The notes under the pieces are model-generated. The model had not been told where the DNA came from. It did not search any database and saw only the letters and a list, made by a program, of their open reading frames with translations. From NCBI RefSeq assembly GCF_001679485.1, contig NZ_LZOZ01000007.1, positions 1 to 59,059 on the forward strand: a DNA stretch of 59,059 bases, given 5' to 3'. Source of the DNA: Haemophilus sp. CCUG 60358. GTDB lineage: Bacteria > Pseudomonadota > Gammaproteobacteria > Enterobacterales > Pasteurellaceae. Both the position numbers and the translations under genes were made by a program. How positions within the stretch are numbered: position 1 is the stretch's first letter; the number at the start of each line of letters is the position of its first letter. Shown in pieces: positions 20,135 through 33,157 of the stretch.

Positions 20135-21331
20135 ATGTCAGAAACCCTTTTAAATCCTTATTTTGGTGAATTTGGTGGAATGTACGTACCGGAGATTCTC
20201 GTACCGGTACTACAACAGCTAGAAAAAGCCTTTGTTGAAGCAAAAGACGATCCTGAATTCCAACGTGAATTTCAAGATTTACTTAAAAATTATGCAGGCA
20301 GACCGACCGCTCTTACCCTTTGTCGTAATTTAACCAAAGGGACAAAAGCAAAAATTTATTTAAAACGTGAAGATTTACTTCACGGTGGTGCCCATAAAAC
20401 CAACCAAGTATTAGGTCAAATTTTATTGGCAAAACGCATGGGTAAAACACGCATTATCGCCGAAACCGGTGCGGGCCAACATGGTGTTGCGACAGCTCTT
20501 GCTTGTGCAATGTTAGATATGCCTTGCCGTGTTTACATGGGGGCTAAAGACGTGGAACGCCAATCACCAAACGTCTTCCGTATGCGTTTGATGGGGGCAG
20601 AAGTAATTCCTGTACAAAAAGGTTCTTGCTCATTAAAAGATGCGTGTTGTGAAGCCATGCGTGATTGGTCAGCTAATTATGAAAATACCCATTATTTATT
20701 GGGTACAGCGGCAGGCCCTCATCCATTCCCAACCATTGTACGTGAATTCCAAAAAATGATTGGTGAAGAAACCAAACGTCAAATCTTAGAAAAAGAAGGG
20801 CGCCTACCGGATGCTGTCATCGCGGCAGTTGGTGGTGGTTCCAATGCGATTGGTATGTTTACTGATTTTATTGATGAAAAAGGCGTACGCTTAATCGGTG
20901 TGGAACCTGCAGGTCATGGCATCGAAAGTGGTGAACATGGTGCACCATTAGGCCATGCAAGAGTCGGTATTTATTTCGGCATGAAATCACCTTTAATGCA
21001 AACTGAAGATGGCCAAGTAGAAGAATCCTACTCTATTTCTGCGGGATTAGACTTCCCTTCTGTAGGTCCGCAACATGCTTACTTACAAAGCATTGGTCGT
21101 GCAGAATACCCAAGTATCACTGATGATGAAGCCTTAAATGCTTTCCAAGCATTAGCAAAACATGAAGGAATTATTCCTGCATTGGAAAGCTCCCACGCAT
21201 TAGCGCATGCGTTAAAAATGATTCATCAAGAACCAAATAAAGAACAAATTTTAGTGGTGAATCTTTCTGGTCGTGGTGATAAAGATATTTTCACCGTTGA
21301 TAAAGTTTTAAAAGAAAAAGGAATGCAATAA
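20135..21331 (+). CDS. trpB: Tryptophan synthase beta subunit TrpB
   Basis: PLP enzyme that condenses indole with serine. The 398-residue protein has the PLP lysine in [29 protein letters not shown], the cofactor phosphate loop [11 protein letters not shown] and the C-terminal LSGRGDKD. It matches E. coli TrpB in length and motif order. Its stop codon overlaps the trpA start by one base (TAATG), implying translational coupling and equal subunit synthesis for the alpha2-beta2 complex. Confidence 0.98.
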   Translation: MSETLLNPYFGEFGGMYVPEILVPVLQQLEKAFVEAKDDPEFQREFQDLLKNYAGRPTALTLCRNLTKGTKAKIYLKREDLLHGGAHKTNQVLGQILLAKRMGKTRIIAETGAGQHGVATALACAMLDMPCRVYMGAKDVERQSPNVFRMRLMGAEVIPVQKGSCSLKDACCEAMRDWSANYENTHYLLGTAAGPHPFPTIVREFQKMIGEETKRQILEKEGRLPDAVIAAVGGGSNAIGMFTDFIDEKGVRLIGVEPAGHGIESGEHGAPLGHARVGIYFGMKSPLMQTEDGQVEESYSISAGLDFPSVGPQHAYLQSIGRAEYPSITDDEALNAFQALAKHEGIIPALESSHALAHALKMIHQEPNKEQILVVNLSGRGDKDIFTVDKVLKEKGMQ

Positions 21332-22137
21332 TGAGCCGTTTTGAAACTAAATTTGCAGAACTTGCAGCGAAAAAAGAAGGGGCTTTTGTACCTTTCGTGA
21401 CATTATGCGATCCAACATTTGATCGCTCTTTTGAGATTATTTGCACGTTAGTCGAAAATGGCGCAGATGCGTTGGAATTAGGTTTTCCATTTTCTGATCC
21501 ACTATTAGACGGTCCCGTTATCCAGGCAGCTAATAACCGTGCACTCAATGCTGGCCATAGCACTAAAGACAGCTTTAAATTACTCGCTAAAGTGCGGTTA
21601 AAATATCCAGAAATTCCGATTAGCTTACTCCTTTGTGCGAATTTAATTTTTGCGAAAGGATTAGATAATTTCTATCAACGTTGTGCAGAAGTCGGCGTAG
21701 ATGCGGTTTTAGTGGCAGATATTCCACTATTGGCAAAAGAAGACTATGTTCAAGCTGCTAAAAAGCATGGCATTCAACCTGTCTTTATTTGCCCACCAAA
21801 TGCTGATGCCAAAACGGTACAAGGTGTTGCTGAAAACAGCGAAGGCTATACCTATTTAGTTTCTCGTGCTGGTGTAACAAGTGCAGAGAATCAAGCTCAT
21901 GCTGCAAACTTAGATACACTTGTAGAACAACTTAAAGCCCATAAGGCGCCACCAATTCTACAAGGTTTTGGTATTGCTCAACCTGCTCAAGTGAAAGAAG
22001 CCCTTCAGCTTGGTGCAGCAGGCGCAATTTCAGGATCCGCGACAGTAAAAATCATTGAGCGAAACTTAAATAATCAGGCTCAATGCTTATCTGAACTTGC
22101 CGAGTTTGTTCGCAATATGAAAACTGCAACCAAATAA
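21331..22137 (+). CDS. trpA: Tryptophan synthase alpha subunit TrpA
   Basis: Cleaves indole-3-glycerol phosphate and channels indole to TrpB. The 268-residue TIM barrel has the catalytic Glu in [19 protein letters not shown], the catalytic Asp in VLVADIPLL, and [10 protein letters not shown] and [10 protein letters not shown] for phosphate binding. It is the last gene of the operon and is followed at once by a strong uptake-sequence terminator. Confidence 0.98.
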   Translation: MSRFETKFAELAAKKEGAFVPFVTLCDPTFDRSFEIICTLVENGADALELGFPFSDPLLDGPVIQAANNRALNAGHSTKDSFKLLAKVRLKYPEIPISLLLCANLIFAKGLDNFYQRCAEVGVDAVLVADIPLLAKEDYVQAAKKHGIQPVFICPPNADAKTVQGVAENSEGYTYLVSRAGVTSAENQAHAANLDTLVEQLKAHKAPPILQGFGIAQPAQVKEALQLGAAGAISGSATVKIIERNLNNQAQCLSELAEFVRNMKTATK

Positions 22138-22142
22138 TAAAT

Positions 22143-22180
22143 AAAAAAGTGCGGTTAAAATTAACCGCACTTTTGTTTTT
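22143..22180. terminator. Bidirectional terminator between trpA and sspB
   Basis: A perfect 14-bp inverted repeat (22145-22158 and 22161-22174) made of two facing uptake sequences, with T-runs on both sides. It can end the trp operon and the convergent sspAB operon. Confidence 0.9.
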
Positions 22181-22186
22181 CTTTTA

Positions 22187-22633
22187 TTAATCCACAATTC
22201 GTAAATGAGATGCTGATTTCTGTGGTTTCTTTTCAGCTTTAGGTTTATCTACCGCTTCTGCAAAGCTTAATGGCTGTTCTGATGTCGGCTCACGATTGAG
22301 TTCATCGTAAATTTCTTCTGGCTCAAACATCACGCCATCACCATTTTCACGTGCATAAATAGCTAAAGCGGCACCCATCGGAATATATAACTCACGAGCC
22401 ACACCTTTGAAACGTGCATTAAACTGAATAAAATCATTCGTTAATTGCAAATTCCCGGTTGCTCCCGCAGAAAGATTTAAGACGATTTGCCCATCTTTCA
22501 CGTATTCTACAGGTACATTGGTACCATAATAATTAGCATCCACCACTAAATATGGGGTGAAATCGTTATCCACTAGCCAATCATAATAGGCTCTTAGTAA
22601 ATAAGGGCGCTTTGGAGAAGGTGTGTGGGTCAT
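22187..22633 (-). CDS. sspB: ClpXP protease specificity-enhancing factor SspB
   Basis: Adaptor that delivers ssrA-tagged and other proteins to ClpXP. The 148-residue protein has the tag-binding domain (PYLLRAYYDWLVDNDFTPYLVVDA, YVKDGQIVLNLSAGATGNL, FNARFKGVARELYIPMGA) and an acidic, flexible linker. It ends in the ClpX-binding tail SHLRIVD. It overlaps sspA by one base, the conserved sspAB arrangement. Confidence 0.97.
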   Translation of the reverse strand: MTHTPSPKRPYLLRAYYDWLVDNDFTPYLVVDANYYGTNVPVEYVKDGQIVLNLSAGATGNLQLTNDFIQFNARFKGVARELYIPMGAALAIYARENGDGVMFEPEEIYDELNREPTSEQPLSFAEAVDKPKAEKKPQKSASHLRIVD

Positions 22634-23271
22634 TATTTATCATCCATTAAATTTTTAGGTGCAGCCTCACCTACAGATTGTAAGAATGAATCACGGCTAA
22701 ATACACGATCCATATAGCCTTTGATTGCTTTGCTTCCTGTACCGCTAAATTCAACACCCATATTGCGTAATTTCCATAATAATGGTGCAACGTAGCAATC
22801 GACTAAGCCAAACTCTTCACTCATAAAATAAGGGGTTTGTTGGAAGACAACGGATACGGCTAGCAATTCTTCTTTCAACTGTTTTAATGCTTCTTCACGC
22901 TCAACTTCCGTGCCTTTTTCAGCAATTTCTAATGTTGGATACCAATCTTGTTCGATACGTAACATTAAAAGACGGCTTTTCGCACGAGAAACCGGATAAA
23001 CTGGCATAAGTGGAGGATGTGGAAAACGCTCATCAAGATATTCCATAATGATGCGTGAGCTGAATAACACTAAATCACGATCCACCAAGGTTGGTAATGT
23101 GCCATAAGGATTTAATTCCATTAAATCTTCTGATAATGCTTGCAGATCAACTTCTTCGTTTTCGTAAGCAACACCTTTTTCAGCTAAAACAATTTTTACC
23201 TGATGGCAGTAAATGTCATTTTTATTTGAAAAAAGAGTCATTACTGAACGTTTACTTGATGCATTGGACAT
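22633..23271 (-). CDS. sspA: Stringent starvation protein A SspA
   Basis: RNA-polymerase-associated protein with a glutathione-S-transferase fold, linked in E. coli to stress and stationary-phase responses. The 212-residue protein has the N-terminal thioredoxin-like part (SVMTLFSNKNDIYCHQVKIV), NPYGTLPTLVDRDLVLFSS, the family surface block MEYLDERFPHPPLMPVYPV and an all-helical C-terminal half. No glutathione chemistry is expected. It is co-transcribed with sspB and lies downstream of rpsI-rplM as in E. coli, but a terminator separates the two operons. Confidence 0.96.
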   Translation of the reverse strand: MSNASSKRSVMTLFSNKNDIYCHQVKIVLAEKGVAYENEEVDLQALSEDLMELNPYGTLPTLVDRDLVLFSSRIIMEYLDERFPHPPLMPVYPVSRAKSRLLMLRIEQDWYPTLEIAEKGTEVEREEALKQLKEELLAVSVVFQQTPYFMSEEFGLVDCYVAPLLWKLRNMGVEFSGTGSKAIKGYMDRVFSRDSFLQSVGEAAPKNLMDDK

Positions 23272-23456
23272 TTATTCCTCCGAAGATCCAAACTAACTTA
23301 TATACTTCTACTAAAATGGGCGGTTATTTTAACATAACCGACAGGCAAATTGCTAACAATTTCTTATTTTTCCTTTAAAATCAATTGATTATAAGTAATC
23401 AATGAAAAATCAAAAAACGGTGATTTTTAAGTAATTTATTTTTTACAGACATAAAA

Positions 23457-23480
23457 AAAGCAGAGATTGCTCTCTGCTTT
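23457..23480 (-). terminator. rplM-rpsI terminator
   Basis: A perfect 10-bp stem (23457-23466 and 23471-23480, loop TTGC) followed on the minus strand by a run of T, 20 bases past the rpsI stop. Confidence 0.9.
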
Positions 23481-23500
23481 CTTGAAACGATAATAAAAAA

Positions 23501-23893
23501 TTAACGTTTGGAGTATTGTGGACGACGACGTGCTTTGTGTAAACCAACTTTTTTACGTTCAACGCGACGTGCGTCACGAGTAACGAAGCCAGCTGCACGA
23601 AGAGCAGGACGTAAAGTCTCATCATATTCCATCAATGCACGAGTGATACCGTGACGGATTGCACCCGCTTGACCAGAAATACCACCACCTTTAACAGTGA
23701 TGTATAGGTCTAATTTATCAGTTAATTCCACTAATTCTAACGGTTGACGTACGATCATACGAGCTGTTTCGCGACCGAAATATACGTCTAATTCACGTTG
23801 GTTGATAGTGATTTTACCACTGCCCGGTTTGATAAATACACGAGCTGAAGAGCTTTTGCGGCGACCAGTGCCGTAGTTTTGATTCTCTGCCAT
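23501..23893 (-). CDS. rpsI: 30S ribosomal protein S9
   Basis: Small-subunit protein whose C-terminal tail reaches the P-site tRNA. The 130-residue basic protein has [39 protein letters not shown] and [18 protein letters not shown], and ends QYSKR, the family terminus. It lies 16 bases after rplM. Confidence 0.98.
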   Translation of the reverse strand: MAENQNYGTGRRKSSSARVFIKPGSGKITINQRELDVYFGRETARMIVRQPLELVELTDKLDLYITVKGGGISGQAGAIRHGITRALMEYDETLRPALRAAGFVTRDARRVERKKVGLHKARRRPQYSKR

Positions 23894-23909
23894 TTCCTAA
23901 ACCTCGTGA

Positions 23910-25558
<1,649 letters not shown>

Positions 25559-25559
25559 A

Positions 25560-25593
25560 AGAAAAGTGCGGTTAAAATTAACCGCACTTTTTT
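25560..25593. terminator. Bidirectional terminator after metF
   Basis: A perfect 14-bp inverted uptake-sequence pair (25562-25575 and 25578-25591) between the convergent metF and NlpC-family genes. Confidence 0.9.
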
Positions 25594-25600
25594 ATTTCCA

Positions 25601-26086
25601 CTATACTCGTCTCACTTGCCAAAAAGCTTTTTTCCAATAAGGGCTATTCATCGAAGAATAAATCACACCACCTTTGGTTGAAGCGTGTAAAAATTTATCT
25701 TCTTTCACATAAATCCCAACATGATAACCATTTGGTCCGCGTCCCGTTTTAAAGAAAATTAAATCGCCTGTTTGGATATCTTCTTTACGAACAAGTTTTC
25801 CGTAACCCGCTTGATCTTTCGTAGTTCGAGGAAGATTGATATTAAAACGATCAATAAAGGTCTGTTGCACAAAACCCGAACAATCGATACCACCACGAGA
25901 TTGCCCACCTAAAACATATGGTGTACCCGCCCATTCATATTGTTGTTCACTTAACATGGCAATGGCCATAATAGGATCACCAATCTGACCTTTATAGTTC
26001 ATTGCATAATCTTCACGAACACTACTTGAACAAGCAAAAAGTAAAAAACTTCCTGCGACTAAAAAAGCACATTTAATCTTATTCAT
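25601..26086 (-). CDS. NlpC/P60-family lipoprotein (probable peptidoglycan endopeptidase)
   Basis: 161 residues with a lipoprotein signal ending at Cys19 (FLLFAC-S). The mature part is a single NlpC/P60 domain with the catalytic cysteine in GGIDCSGFVQQTF, histidine in GYHVGIYV and a third polar residue in FLHAST. Enzymes of this kind (NlpC, Spr/MepS) cut D-Glu-mDAP bonds in murein from the periplasmic face of the outer membrane. The ATG at 26086 is used because it gives a clean signal; an upstream in-frame start adds 13 residues before it. Confidence 0.9.
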   Translation of the reverse strand: MNKIKCAFLVAGSFLLFACSSSVREDYAMNYKGQIGDPIMAIAMLSEQQYEWAGTPYVLGGQSRGGIDCSGFVQQTFIDRFNINLPRTTKDQAGYGKLVRKEDIQTGDLIFFKTGRGPNGYHVGIYVKEDKFLHASTKGGVIYSSMNSPYWKKAFWQVRRV

Positions 26087-26097
26087 GTTCAATCCTG

Positions 26098-26131
26098 ACA
26101 AAAGTGCGGTCAAAAACGACCGCACTTTTCT
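26098..26131. terminator. ihfA terminator (uptake-sequence pair)
   Basis: A 12-bp inverted repeat (26100-26111 and 26118-26129, loop of 6), directly after the ihfA stop on the minus strand and followed by T-rich sequence. It also separates ihfA from the lipoprotein gene downstream. Confidence 0.87.
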
Positions 26132-26133
26132 TA

Positions 26134-26433
26134 CTATTGTTTTGGCTTGGTGTTTTCCACACGAGCACGTAATTTTTGCCCTGGCTTGAATGCCACTACT
26201 CGGCGAGCAGAAACAGGAATGCTTTCACCTGTTTTTGGATTACGCCCTGGACGGGAAGCTTTATTACGAAGTTCAAAATTACCAAAACCTGATAATTTCA
26301 CTTCACCACCAGATTCTAACGATAAACGAATTTCCTCAAAAAAGTCTTCCACTAATGCTTTAGCTTCAGCTTTTTGTAATTGATACTTATCTAATAAGTA
26401 TTCAGTAATATCAATTTTTGTAATCGTTGCCAT
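26134..26433 (-). CDS. ihfA: Integration host factor alpha subunit
   Basis: DNA-bending nucleoid protein that works as a heterodimer with IhfB. The 99-residue protein has the DNA-binding beta-arm [30 protein letters not shown], with the intercalating proline in GRNPKTG, and the C-terminal [12 protein letters not shown] (the arm is described by its ends; see positions 45-75). The ATG at 26433 was chosen with a GGAG site 5' of it; it starts 13 bases after pheT. The pheST-ihfA order is conserved in gamma-proteobacteria. Confidence 0.96.
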   Translation of the reverse strand: MATITKIDITEYLLDKYQLQKAEAKALVEDFFEEIRLSLESGGEVKLSGFGNFELRNKASRPGRNPKTGESIPVSARRVVAFKPGQKLRARVENTKPKQ

Positions 26434-26446
26434 GTTAGTCTCCTGT

Positions 26447-28837
26447 TTAGTCTCTAAGCTCCGCATTAAAGCGTTGTTTAACTTCGTTTAATACAGCAGA
26501 GATTACCGCATTAATCTCATCATCTTCAAGCGTTTTTTCATTATCTTGAATGGTTAAACTGATTGCTAAGCTTTTATGTCCGCTAGCAACGCCAATGCCT
26601 TGATATACGTCGAATAAATTGACTTGTGTTAATTTTTCTCCGCCAGCTTGCTTACATGCTTCGATAATATCGCCTGCTGGCACATTATCAGCAACGACTA
26701 AAGCTAAGTCACGACGGTTTGCTGGGAATTTTGAAATATCTTTAGCTTGAACCACTCGACGATTTGCAATGGCATCCCATAAAATTTCAAAAACAACTGC
26801 TTTGCCATTTAATCCTAGTTTTTGAGCGATAAGTGGATGAATAGTTCCAATAAAACCAATTTCTTTTCCATCTAATTCAATTGAAGCAGATTGCCCTGGG
26901 TGCAATGCACTGTGTGCTTTTGCCACAAATTTAACACGACTACCTACTTCTGTGAGAGAAAGAATACTTTCTAAATCACCTTTAAGGTCAAAGAAATCAA
27001 CCGTTTCTGCTTTACCTGTCCAACATTCTGATTTTGCTGTACCGGTAATCACACCTGCAAGAACAAATTCTTGGCGCACACCAAATTCTGCATTGGCATC
27101 AGGAACAAAACGTAATCCCGTTTCAAATAAACGCACACGGTTTTGTTGACGATTTTGGTTGTATAGTACTGCACCGAGTAATCCACTTAACAATGAAACG
27201 CGCATTGCTGACATTTCAACTGAAATTGGATTTGGTAATACAAGTGCTTCAATTTCTGGATGAAGTAAAGTTTGTACTTTTGGATCAACGAAGCTATAAG
27301 TAATCGCCTCTTGATAATCTGCGTCAACAAGTGCGGTCTTAATTCGGCTTAAATCTAAATCAGACTCTTTATGTTCACGCATACGAAGATGTGCTAATGG
27401 TGCATTATTTGGAATGCTGTTATAGCCATAAATACGTGCTACTTCTTCAATGAGATCTTCTTCGATTTCAATATCAAAACGCCAGCTTGCTGAGGTCACG
27501 GTCCAAACATCATTAGTATATTTCACGGCAAAACCTAAACGCTCAAAAATCTCGGTCACGGTTTCAGTTTCAATATGATGACCTAATAAGCTATCTAATT
27601 TTTCACGACGTAAAGTGACTTCATTGACTTTTGGTAAATATTGCTCGCTCACGACTTCACAAATTTCACCTGCTTCGCCACCACAAATGTCAAGTAACAA
27701 TGCTGTTGCTCTTTCCATTGCGTGACGTTGTAGCGTAAAATCAACACCACGTTCAAAGCGATGTGAAGAATCGGTGTGTAAACCGTATTGTCTTGCACGT
27801 CCCGCAATCGCTAATGGTGCAAAGAATGCAGCCTCTAAAATCACATCTTTTGTTGTTTCAGCATCAACACCACTAGCTTGACCACCAAAGATACCTGCCA
27901 TTGCTAATGGACCAGTTTGATCTGCAATCACTAAAGTATTCGGTTGTAATTTTGCGGTTGTACCATCTAATAAAACAAGTTCTTCACCGTTATTGGCTAA
28001 ACGTACTTGAACAGGTTGAGACACTTTTGATGCATCAAAAGCATGCATTGGTTGACCTAATTCAAGTAAAACATAGTTGGTAATATCTACAATTGGATCG
28101 ATAGAACGAATACCGCAACGACGTAATTTTTCTTGTAACCAAATTGGTGATTGCGCTTTAACATTCACATTTTTCACCACGCGCAATAAATAACGTGGAC
28201 ATGCTTCTGTCGCGTTTAATTCAATTTGAACTTTATCTGAAATCATTGCTGGTACAGCATCAAAGTGCGGTTGATTAACAACTTGTTTATTAACCACGCC
28301 AACTTCACGTGCAACACCTGCAATGCTTAAACAATCTGCACGGTTTGGCGTTAAACTAATTTCAATGGCTTTATCATCTAAATCTAAATATTCACGTAGA
28401 TTTGTGCCTACTGGTGCATCTAACGGTAATTCAATAATACCATCTGCATCCACATCAATGCCTAATTCAGAGAATGAGCAAAGCATCCCTTCTGAAGGTT
28501 GACCACGTAATTTAGTCTTCTTAATTTTAAAATCACCAGGTAATACAGCGCCTTCAGTTGCACATGCTACTTTTAAACCTTGACGGCAATTTGGTGCACC
28601 ACAAACGATATCTAATAAACGGTCGCCACCAACATTTACTTTAGTGACACGTAATTTGTCTGCATCTGGGTGTTGCGCACATTCAACAACTTCACCCACA
28701 ACAACACCTGTAAAGTCGCCAGCTACTTTTTCAACACCATCAACTTCTAAACCAAGCATCGTGATTTGATCACATAACTGCTCTGTTGAAATTGATGGAT
28801 TAACCCATTCTCTCACCCAATTTTCGCTAAATTTCAT
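26447..28837 (-). CDS. pheT: Phenylalanyl-tRNA synthetase beta subunit
   Basis: Large subunit of the alpha2-beta2 PheRS, providing tRNA binding and editing of Tyr-tRNA-Phe. The 796-residue protein (E. coli 795) has the N-terminal EMAP/OB-like tRNA-binding part ([18 protein letters not shown]), the B3/B4 editing domain (about residues 210-400, [18 protein letters not shown] before it), B5, a catalytic-like core and the C-terminal ferredoxin-like anticodon-binding domain ([14 protein letters not shown]). It starts 75 bases after pheS. Confidence 0.98.
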   Translation of the reverse strand: MKFSENWVREWVNPSISTEQLCDQITMLGLEVDGVEKVAGDFTGVVVGEVVECAQHPDADKLRVTKVNVGGDRLLDIVCGAPNCRQGLKVACATEGAVLPGDFKIKKTKLRGQPSEGMLCSFSELGIDVDADGIIELPLDAPVGTNLREYLDLDDKAIEISLTPNRADCLSIAGVAREVGVVNKQVVNQPHFDAVPAMISDKVQIELNATEACPRYLLRVVKNVNVKAQSPIWLQEKLRRCGIRSIDPIVDITNYVLLELGQPMHAFDASKVSQPVQVRLANNGEELVLLDGTTAKLQPNTLVIADQTGPLAMAGIFGGQASGVDAETTKDVILEAAFFAPLAIAGRARQYGLHTDSSHRFERGVDFTLQRHAMERATALLLDICGGEAGEICEVVSEQYLPKVNEVTLRREKLDSLLGHHIETETVTEIFERLGFAVKYTNDVWTVTSASWRFDIEIEEDLIEEVARIYGYNSIPNNAPLAHLRMREHKESDLDLSRIKTALVDADYQEAITYSFVDPKVQTLLHPEIEALVLPNPISVEMSAMRVSLLSGLLGAVLYNQNRQQNRVRLFETGLRFVPDANAEFGVRQEFVLAGVITGTAKSECWTGKAETVDFFDLKGDLESILSLTEVGSRVKFVAKAHSALHPGQSASIELDGKEIGFIGTIHPLIAQKLGLNGKAVVFEILWDAIANRRVVQAKDISKFPANRRDLALVVADNVPAGDIIEACKQAGGEKLTQVNLFDVYQGIGVASGHKSLAISLTIQDNEKTLEDDEINAVISAVLNEVKQRFNAELRD

Positions 28838-28912
28838 TATCTCTGTATCCTTTATTGATGAACGTGTTACGTTCTAAATTAATCATTATCGTCAATTTAA
28901 CCCAACGGTTAA

Positions 28913-29914
<1,002 letters not shown>

Positions 29915-30102
29915 TTATCTTTTCTAACTAAAAATACACTTAATGATAATACTAACTCATTAAAAAATCACGCGTTTATTAGTGAATTGATGTTTCAGAT
30001 GAAAAATGACAAAGATTTTTGCTATTTTTTGAGATATATCACAGTAATTTTTAACATTTTGGATAGAATGAGGATGAATCGAGCATGTCTAGGAGGCGTA
30101 TT

Positions 30103-30966
30103 ATGTGGAAATCAATTTCTCAAGTCTTAGCTGATCAATTTGGTGCTTACTATAACATCAAAGAAAAAAACAAAGTACCAGGAGGCGAAGTAAATGAAAC
30201 TTGGCTTATTACGGATGGAATCCAACCCGTCTTTGTTAAAGTGAATGAACGGTCTTATCGTTCAATGTTTCGTGCTGAGGCTGATCAATTAAACCTACTA
30301 GACAAAACCAATACAATCAGACTTCCACAAGTGTATGGAGTAGGCTGTTCTCAAAATCATAGTTTCTTATTGTTAGAAGCGCTTACTATTACTCAACAAA
30401 CTGATGCCACCGCACATTTTGGCGAAGAATTAGCAAAACTTCATCAAGTATCCGGTACTAAAAACTATGGTTTAGATTTTGATACTTGGCTTGGTCCTGA
30501 GTATCAACCTAACAAATGGAATGGGATCTGGGCGAAATTCTTTGCAGAACAACGCATTGGATGGCAATTACAGCTTTGCAAAGATAAAGGATTGGATTTT
30601 GGCGATCTTGATTTAATAACTGAGAAAGTAAAACAAAAGCTTGCAAAACATAATCCGAAGCCCTCTTTGTTACATGGTAACTTATGGATTGAAAATACTG
30701 CTGTTGTAGGTAACCAAACCTTTACTTATGACCCTGCTTGCTACTGGGGGGATAGAGAATGTGATTTAGCATTCAGTGAACTATTCCAACCTTTCTCGCC
30801 TGAATTCTATGAAATTTATGACCGCACTTTCCCGCTTGATAAAGAAGGTTTTGAAGAAAGAAAACACCTTTACCAGCTCTATTATTTACTCAATTTCAGC
30901 CATCGTTTTAATGGAAGTTATATCAACTTAACCACTAAATTGATTGAAGAACTTTTACTTGAATAA
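30103..30966 (+). CDS. Fructosamine kinase family protein (YniA-like) with altered catalytic loop
   Basis: 287 residues, homologous along its length to E. coli YniA and fructosamine-3-kinases: GGEVNETW loop, Lys46 in VFVKV, Glu59 in RAEADQL, FFAEQRIGWQLQL and DPACYWGDRECDLA (metal-binding Asp210). The catalytic loop, usually HGDLWxxN, reads HGNLWIEN (191-198), so the catalytic base Asp is Asn193. The rest of the loop, including Asn198, is kept. The start at 30103 follows a full AGGAGG; 30085 is an alternative. It may be a pseudokinase or a changed enzyme. Confidence 0.88.
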   Translation: MWKSISQVLADQFGAYYNIKEKNKVPGGEVNETWLITDGIQPVFVKVNERSYRSMFRAEADQLNLLDKTNTIRLPQVYGVGCSQNHSFLLLEALTITQQTDATAHFGEELAKLHQVSGTKNYGLDFDTWLGPEYQPNKWNGIWAKFFAEQRIGWQLQLCKDKGLDFGDLDLITEKVKQKLAKHNPKPSLLHGNLWIENTAVVGNQTFTYDPACYWGDRECDLAFSELFQPFSPEFYEIYDRTFPLDKEGFEERKHLYQLYYLLNFSHRFNGSYINLTTKLIEELLLE

Positions 30967-30982
30967 TTTCTTAACATAAAAT

Positions 30983-31016
30983 AAAAAAGAGCGTAATTTT
31001 TATTACGCTCTTTTTG
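30983..31016. terminator. Bidirectional terminator
   Basis: A 13-bp perfect stem (30985-30997 and 31002-31014) with a TTTT loop lies between the kinase-like gene and the convergent OmpA-family gene. Confidence 0.9.
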
Positions 31017-31030
31017 TCTTCTCTATCTAA

Positions 31031-31888
31031 TTATTTTTGATAAAGAGGTGCTGGACCTTGAGTTCCACCGTTAGTTTGACCACCTTCTTGTAATTTTAAT
31101 ACAGAACCAGAAGCAGTGATTTCTACACGACGGTTTGGACGTAAACAGTCTTTCTCAGCTTTACTTGCGTGTTTATAACCGTTACAAGCTTTAACTTGTG
31201 GCACTTTACCGTAACCAACAGCTGTAATTTCAGATGTTACACCATCTTCAATTAAACGAGCTTTAACACGGTTTGCACGACGTTGAGAAAGATCTAAGTT
31301 GTAAGCATCAGAACCTAAACGGTCAGTGTAACCTGCAACTTTAACTTCTTTAGCACCAGTTTCTTTTAATTGTGCTGCAACGTTATCAACAACTTCTTTA
31401 CCATGTGGAGTTAAAGTATCTTTATCGAAGTCGAATAAGAAGTCACCACTTAAAGTAAATGCTGAGTTGCCGTTACAACCATTTGGATACCAGAAGAAGC
31501 TTTGAGCATTGTGGTTTTTGTCAAATAATACTTTGTATTGACAAATTTTGTGAACACCATTTTCACGATAGTTGAACACATAATCCCACTCTTCAACACC
31601 ATATAAACCTTCAGAGAAGTGTGGACGACCGATTAGGTTATATAATTGGTCTTTGTTCATACCACGTTCGATCATACGAACGTTATCCCAGTTTGGCCAT
31701 GAACCAAATTGGCTACCATCATGGTTGAAACCAGCTTTATCAATCTTAGGCCATACGAGTTGTGGTACTTGTTGACCATCAACTTCTTTATATTCTGGAG
31801 TACCAGCTTCTGTAACTTTGCTTAAGTTACCACAAGCAGCAACTGTCGCTACTGCTACTGCAGATAATAAAATACGAGATAATTTCAT
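31031..31888 (-). CDS. OmpA-family lipoprotein with an N-terminal SmpA/BamE-like region
   Basis: 285 residues. A lipoprotein signal ends at Cys19 (TVAAC). Residues about 70-130 (MIERGMNKDQLYNLIGRPHF, WDYVFNYR, CQYKVLFDKN) resemble the SmpA/OmlA (BamE) fold. Residues about 145-265 form an OmpA-type peptidoglycan-binding domain (FLFDFDKDTLTPHG, VAGYTDRLGSDAYNLDLSQR, RRVEI). It likely anchors the outer membrane to murein. A low-complexity Gly/Gln tail follows. Its precise name and role are not known to me. Confidence 0.88.
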   Translation of the reverse strand: MKLSRILLSAVAVATVAACGNLSKVTEAGTPEYKEVDGQQVPQLVWPKIDKAGFNHDGSQFGSWPNWDNVRMIERGMNKDQLYNLIGRPHFSEGLYGVEEWDYVFNYRENGVHKICQYKVLFDKNHNAQSFFWYPNGCNGNSAFTLSGDFLFDFDKDTLTPHGKEVVDNVAAQLKETGAKEVKVAGYTDRLGSDAYNLDLSQRRANRVKARLIEDGVTSEITAVGYGKVPQVKACNGYKHASKAEKDCLRPNRRVEITASGSVLKLQEGGQTNGGTQGPAPLYQK

Positions 31889-32101
31889 TTCTTTACCTTT
31901 TTACTGTTAAGGTGCAATCCTTGCAAGAAGAACCTACACAACTAAACTTTATAAATTTTACAAATAAAACTATAAAAAGTTTCATGACGTATGGTAGTCA
32001 TAATTCTTTAACTTGTAAATAAAAAAACATTAAAAAATGATTTTTTATGGAACTTTTTTGTAAAGTTGTGTAAAGAGTTGTCAAATAAGTAAATTTTTTT
32101 C
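31889..32101. other. AT-rich promoter region of the OmpA-family gene
   Basis: 213 bases between the OmpA-family gene and sohB (both minus strand). AT-rich throughout, with a ribosome site AAAGGT before the OmpA-family ATG. It would hold that gene's promoter and a long leader, but no single promoter can be picked with confidence. Confidence 0.4.
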
Positions 32102-33157
32102 TTATTGAATAAAATTCTGCCCATTTTTTGTTAAATTTCGATGGATAATTCCCTCGATACTCTCTTCAGCTTGCTTACCTATTTTTTGTAAAAGTGGCTT
32201 TTTCACTTTATATTTCACTGAGATCACAGACTTATCTTTCATTTTTTCAAGAATAATATCATCACTGGTTGCTAACTCATCAACTAGCTGAAGCTCTAGC
32301 GCTTGCTGACCGAACCAATGCTCACCAGTTGCGACTTTATCCACATCTAAGTGCGGTCGATTTTGAGCCACAAATTGCTTAAATAATTGATGGGTTTCTT
32401 CAAGTTCGGCTTGGAATTTCTGTTTTCCTTTTTCAGTATTTTCACCTAATACTGTAACGGTGCGTTTAAATTCTCCGGCTGTCATCACATCAACATCGAC
32501 ATCATGTTTTTTTAATAAACGATGAATATTCGGAATTTGCGCAACCACACCAATAGAACCTATAATCGCAAAAGGTGCGGAAACAATTTTATCTGCCACA
32601 CAAGCCATCATATACCCACCACTTGCAGCGACCTTATCTACTGCAACAGTTAATTTAATCCCTTTTTGTTTTAAACGAGCTAACTGTGAAGCAGCTAAGC
32701 CATAACCATGAACAACACCACCTGGGCTTTCTAGGCGTAGTAAGACCTCATCATCAACTTTTGCTACATTAATAATTGCCGAAATTTCCTCTCGAAGTGC
32801 GGTTGTTTCTGATGCCGAAATATCACCTTTAAAATCGAGCACATAAACACAAGGTTTAGGTGTTTCTTTCTCACCATTTTTTAATTTCGCTTTTAACGCC
32901 TTTGCTTCTTGCTTTTTCGCTTTTTTCTCCGCTTTTTCTGCTTGTTTAAGTTCTTCTTCTGAAAGCTGGAAATCGCGTAAGTGCTTTACTGTTTCCTTAA
33001 ATTCTTCTGAAAGATCTGTCACGACCAACTCACCATGATGTGTTGCATTACGCTGTTTTGCCGAAATAATCATTGCTACAATAGCAACAATCACAAGCAA
33101 AATCGTTAAAATCTCCAAAATAAAAATGCCATAGCCGATCAAAATATCAGACCACAT
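32102..33157 (-). CDS. sohB: Inner-membrane S49 peptidase SohB
   Basis: 351 residues (E. coli 349). An N-terminal membrane segment (about 10-30: ILEILTILLVIVAIVAMII) is followed by a Lys/Glu-rich linker and a peptidase S49 domain (about 100-300). The domain has LRLESPGGVVHGYGLAASQL, the catalytic serine in KVAASGGYMMACVADKIVSA, and the IGSIGVV block. SohB is a signal-peptide-peptidase relative found as a multicopy suppressor of htrA loss in E. coli. The catalytic domain probably faces the periplasm. Confidence 0.95.
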   Translation of the reverse strand: MWSDILIGYGIFILEILTILLVIVAIVAMIISAKQRNATHHGELVVTDLSEEFKETVKHLRDFQLSEEELKQAEKAEKKAKKQEAKALKAKLKNGEKETPKPCVYVLDFKGDISASETTALREEISAIINVAKVDDEVLLRLESPGGVVHGYGLAASQLARLKQKGIKLTVAVDKVAASGGYMMACVADKIVSAPFAIIGSIGVVAQIPNIHRLLKKHDVDVDVMTAGEFKRTVTVLGENTEKGKQKFQAELEETHQLFKQFVAQNRPHLDVDKVATGEHWFGQQALELQLVDELATSDDIILEKMKDKSVISVKYKVKKPLLQKIGKQAEESIEGIIHRNLTKNGQNFIQ

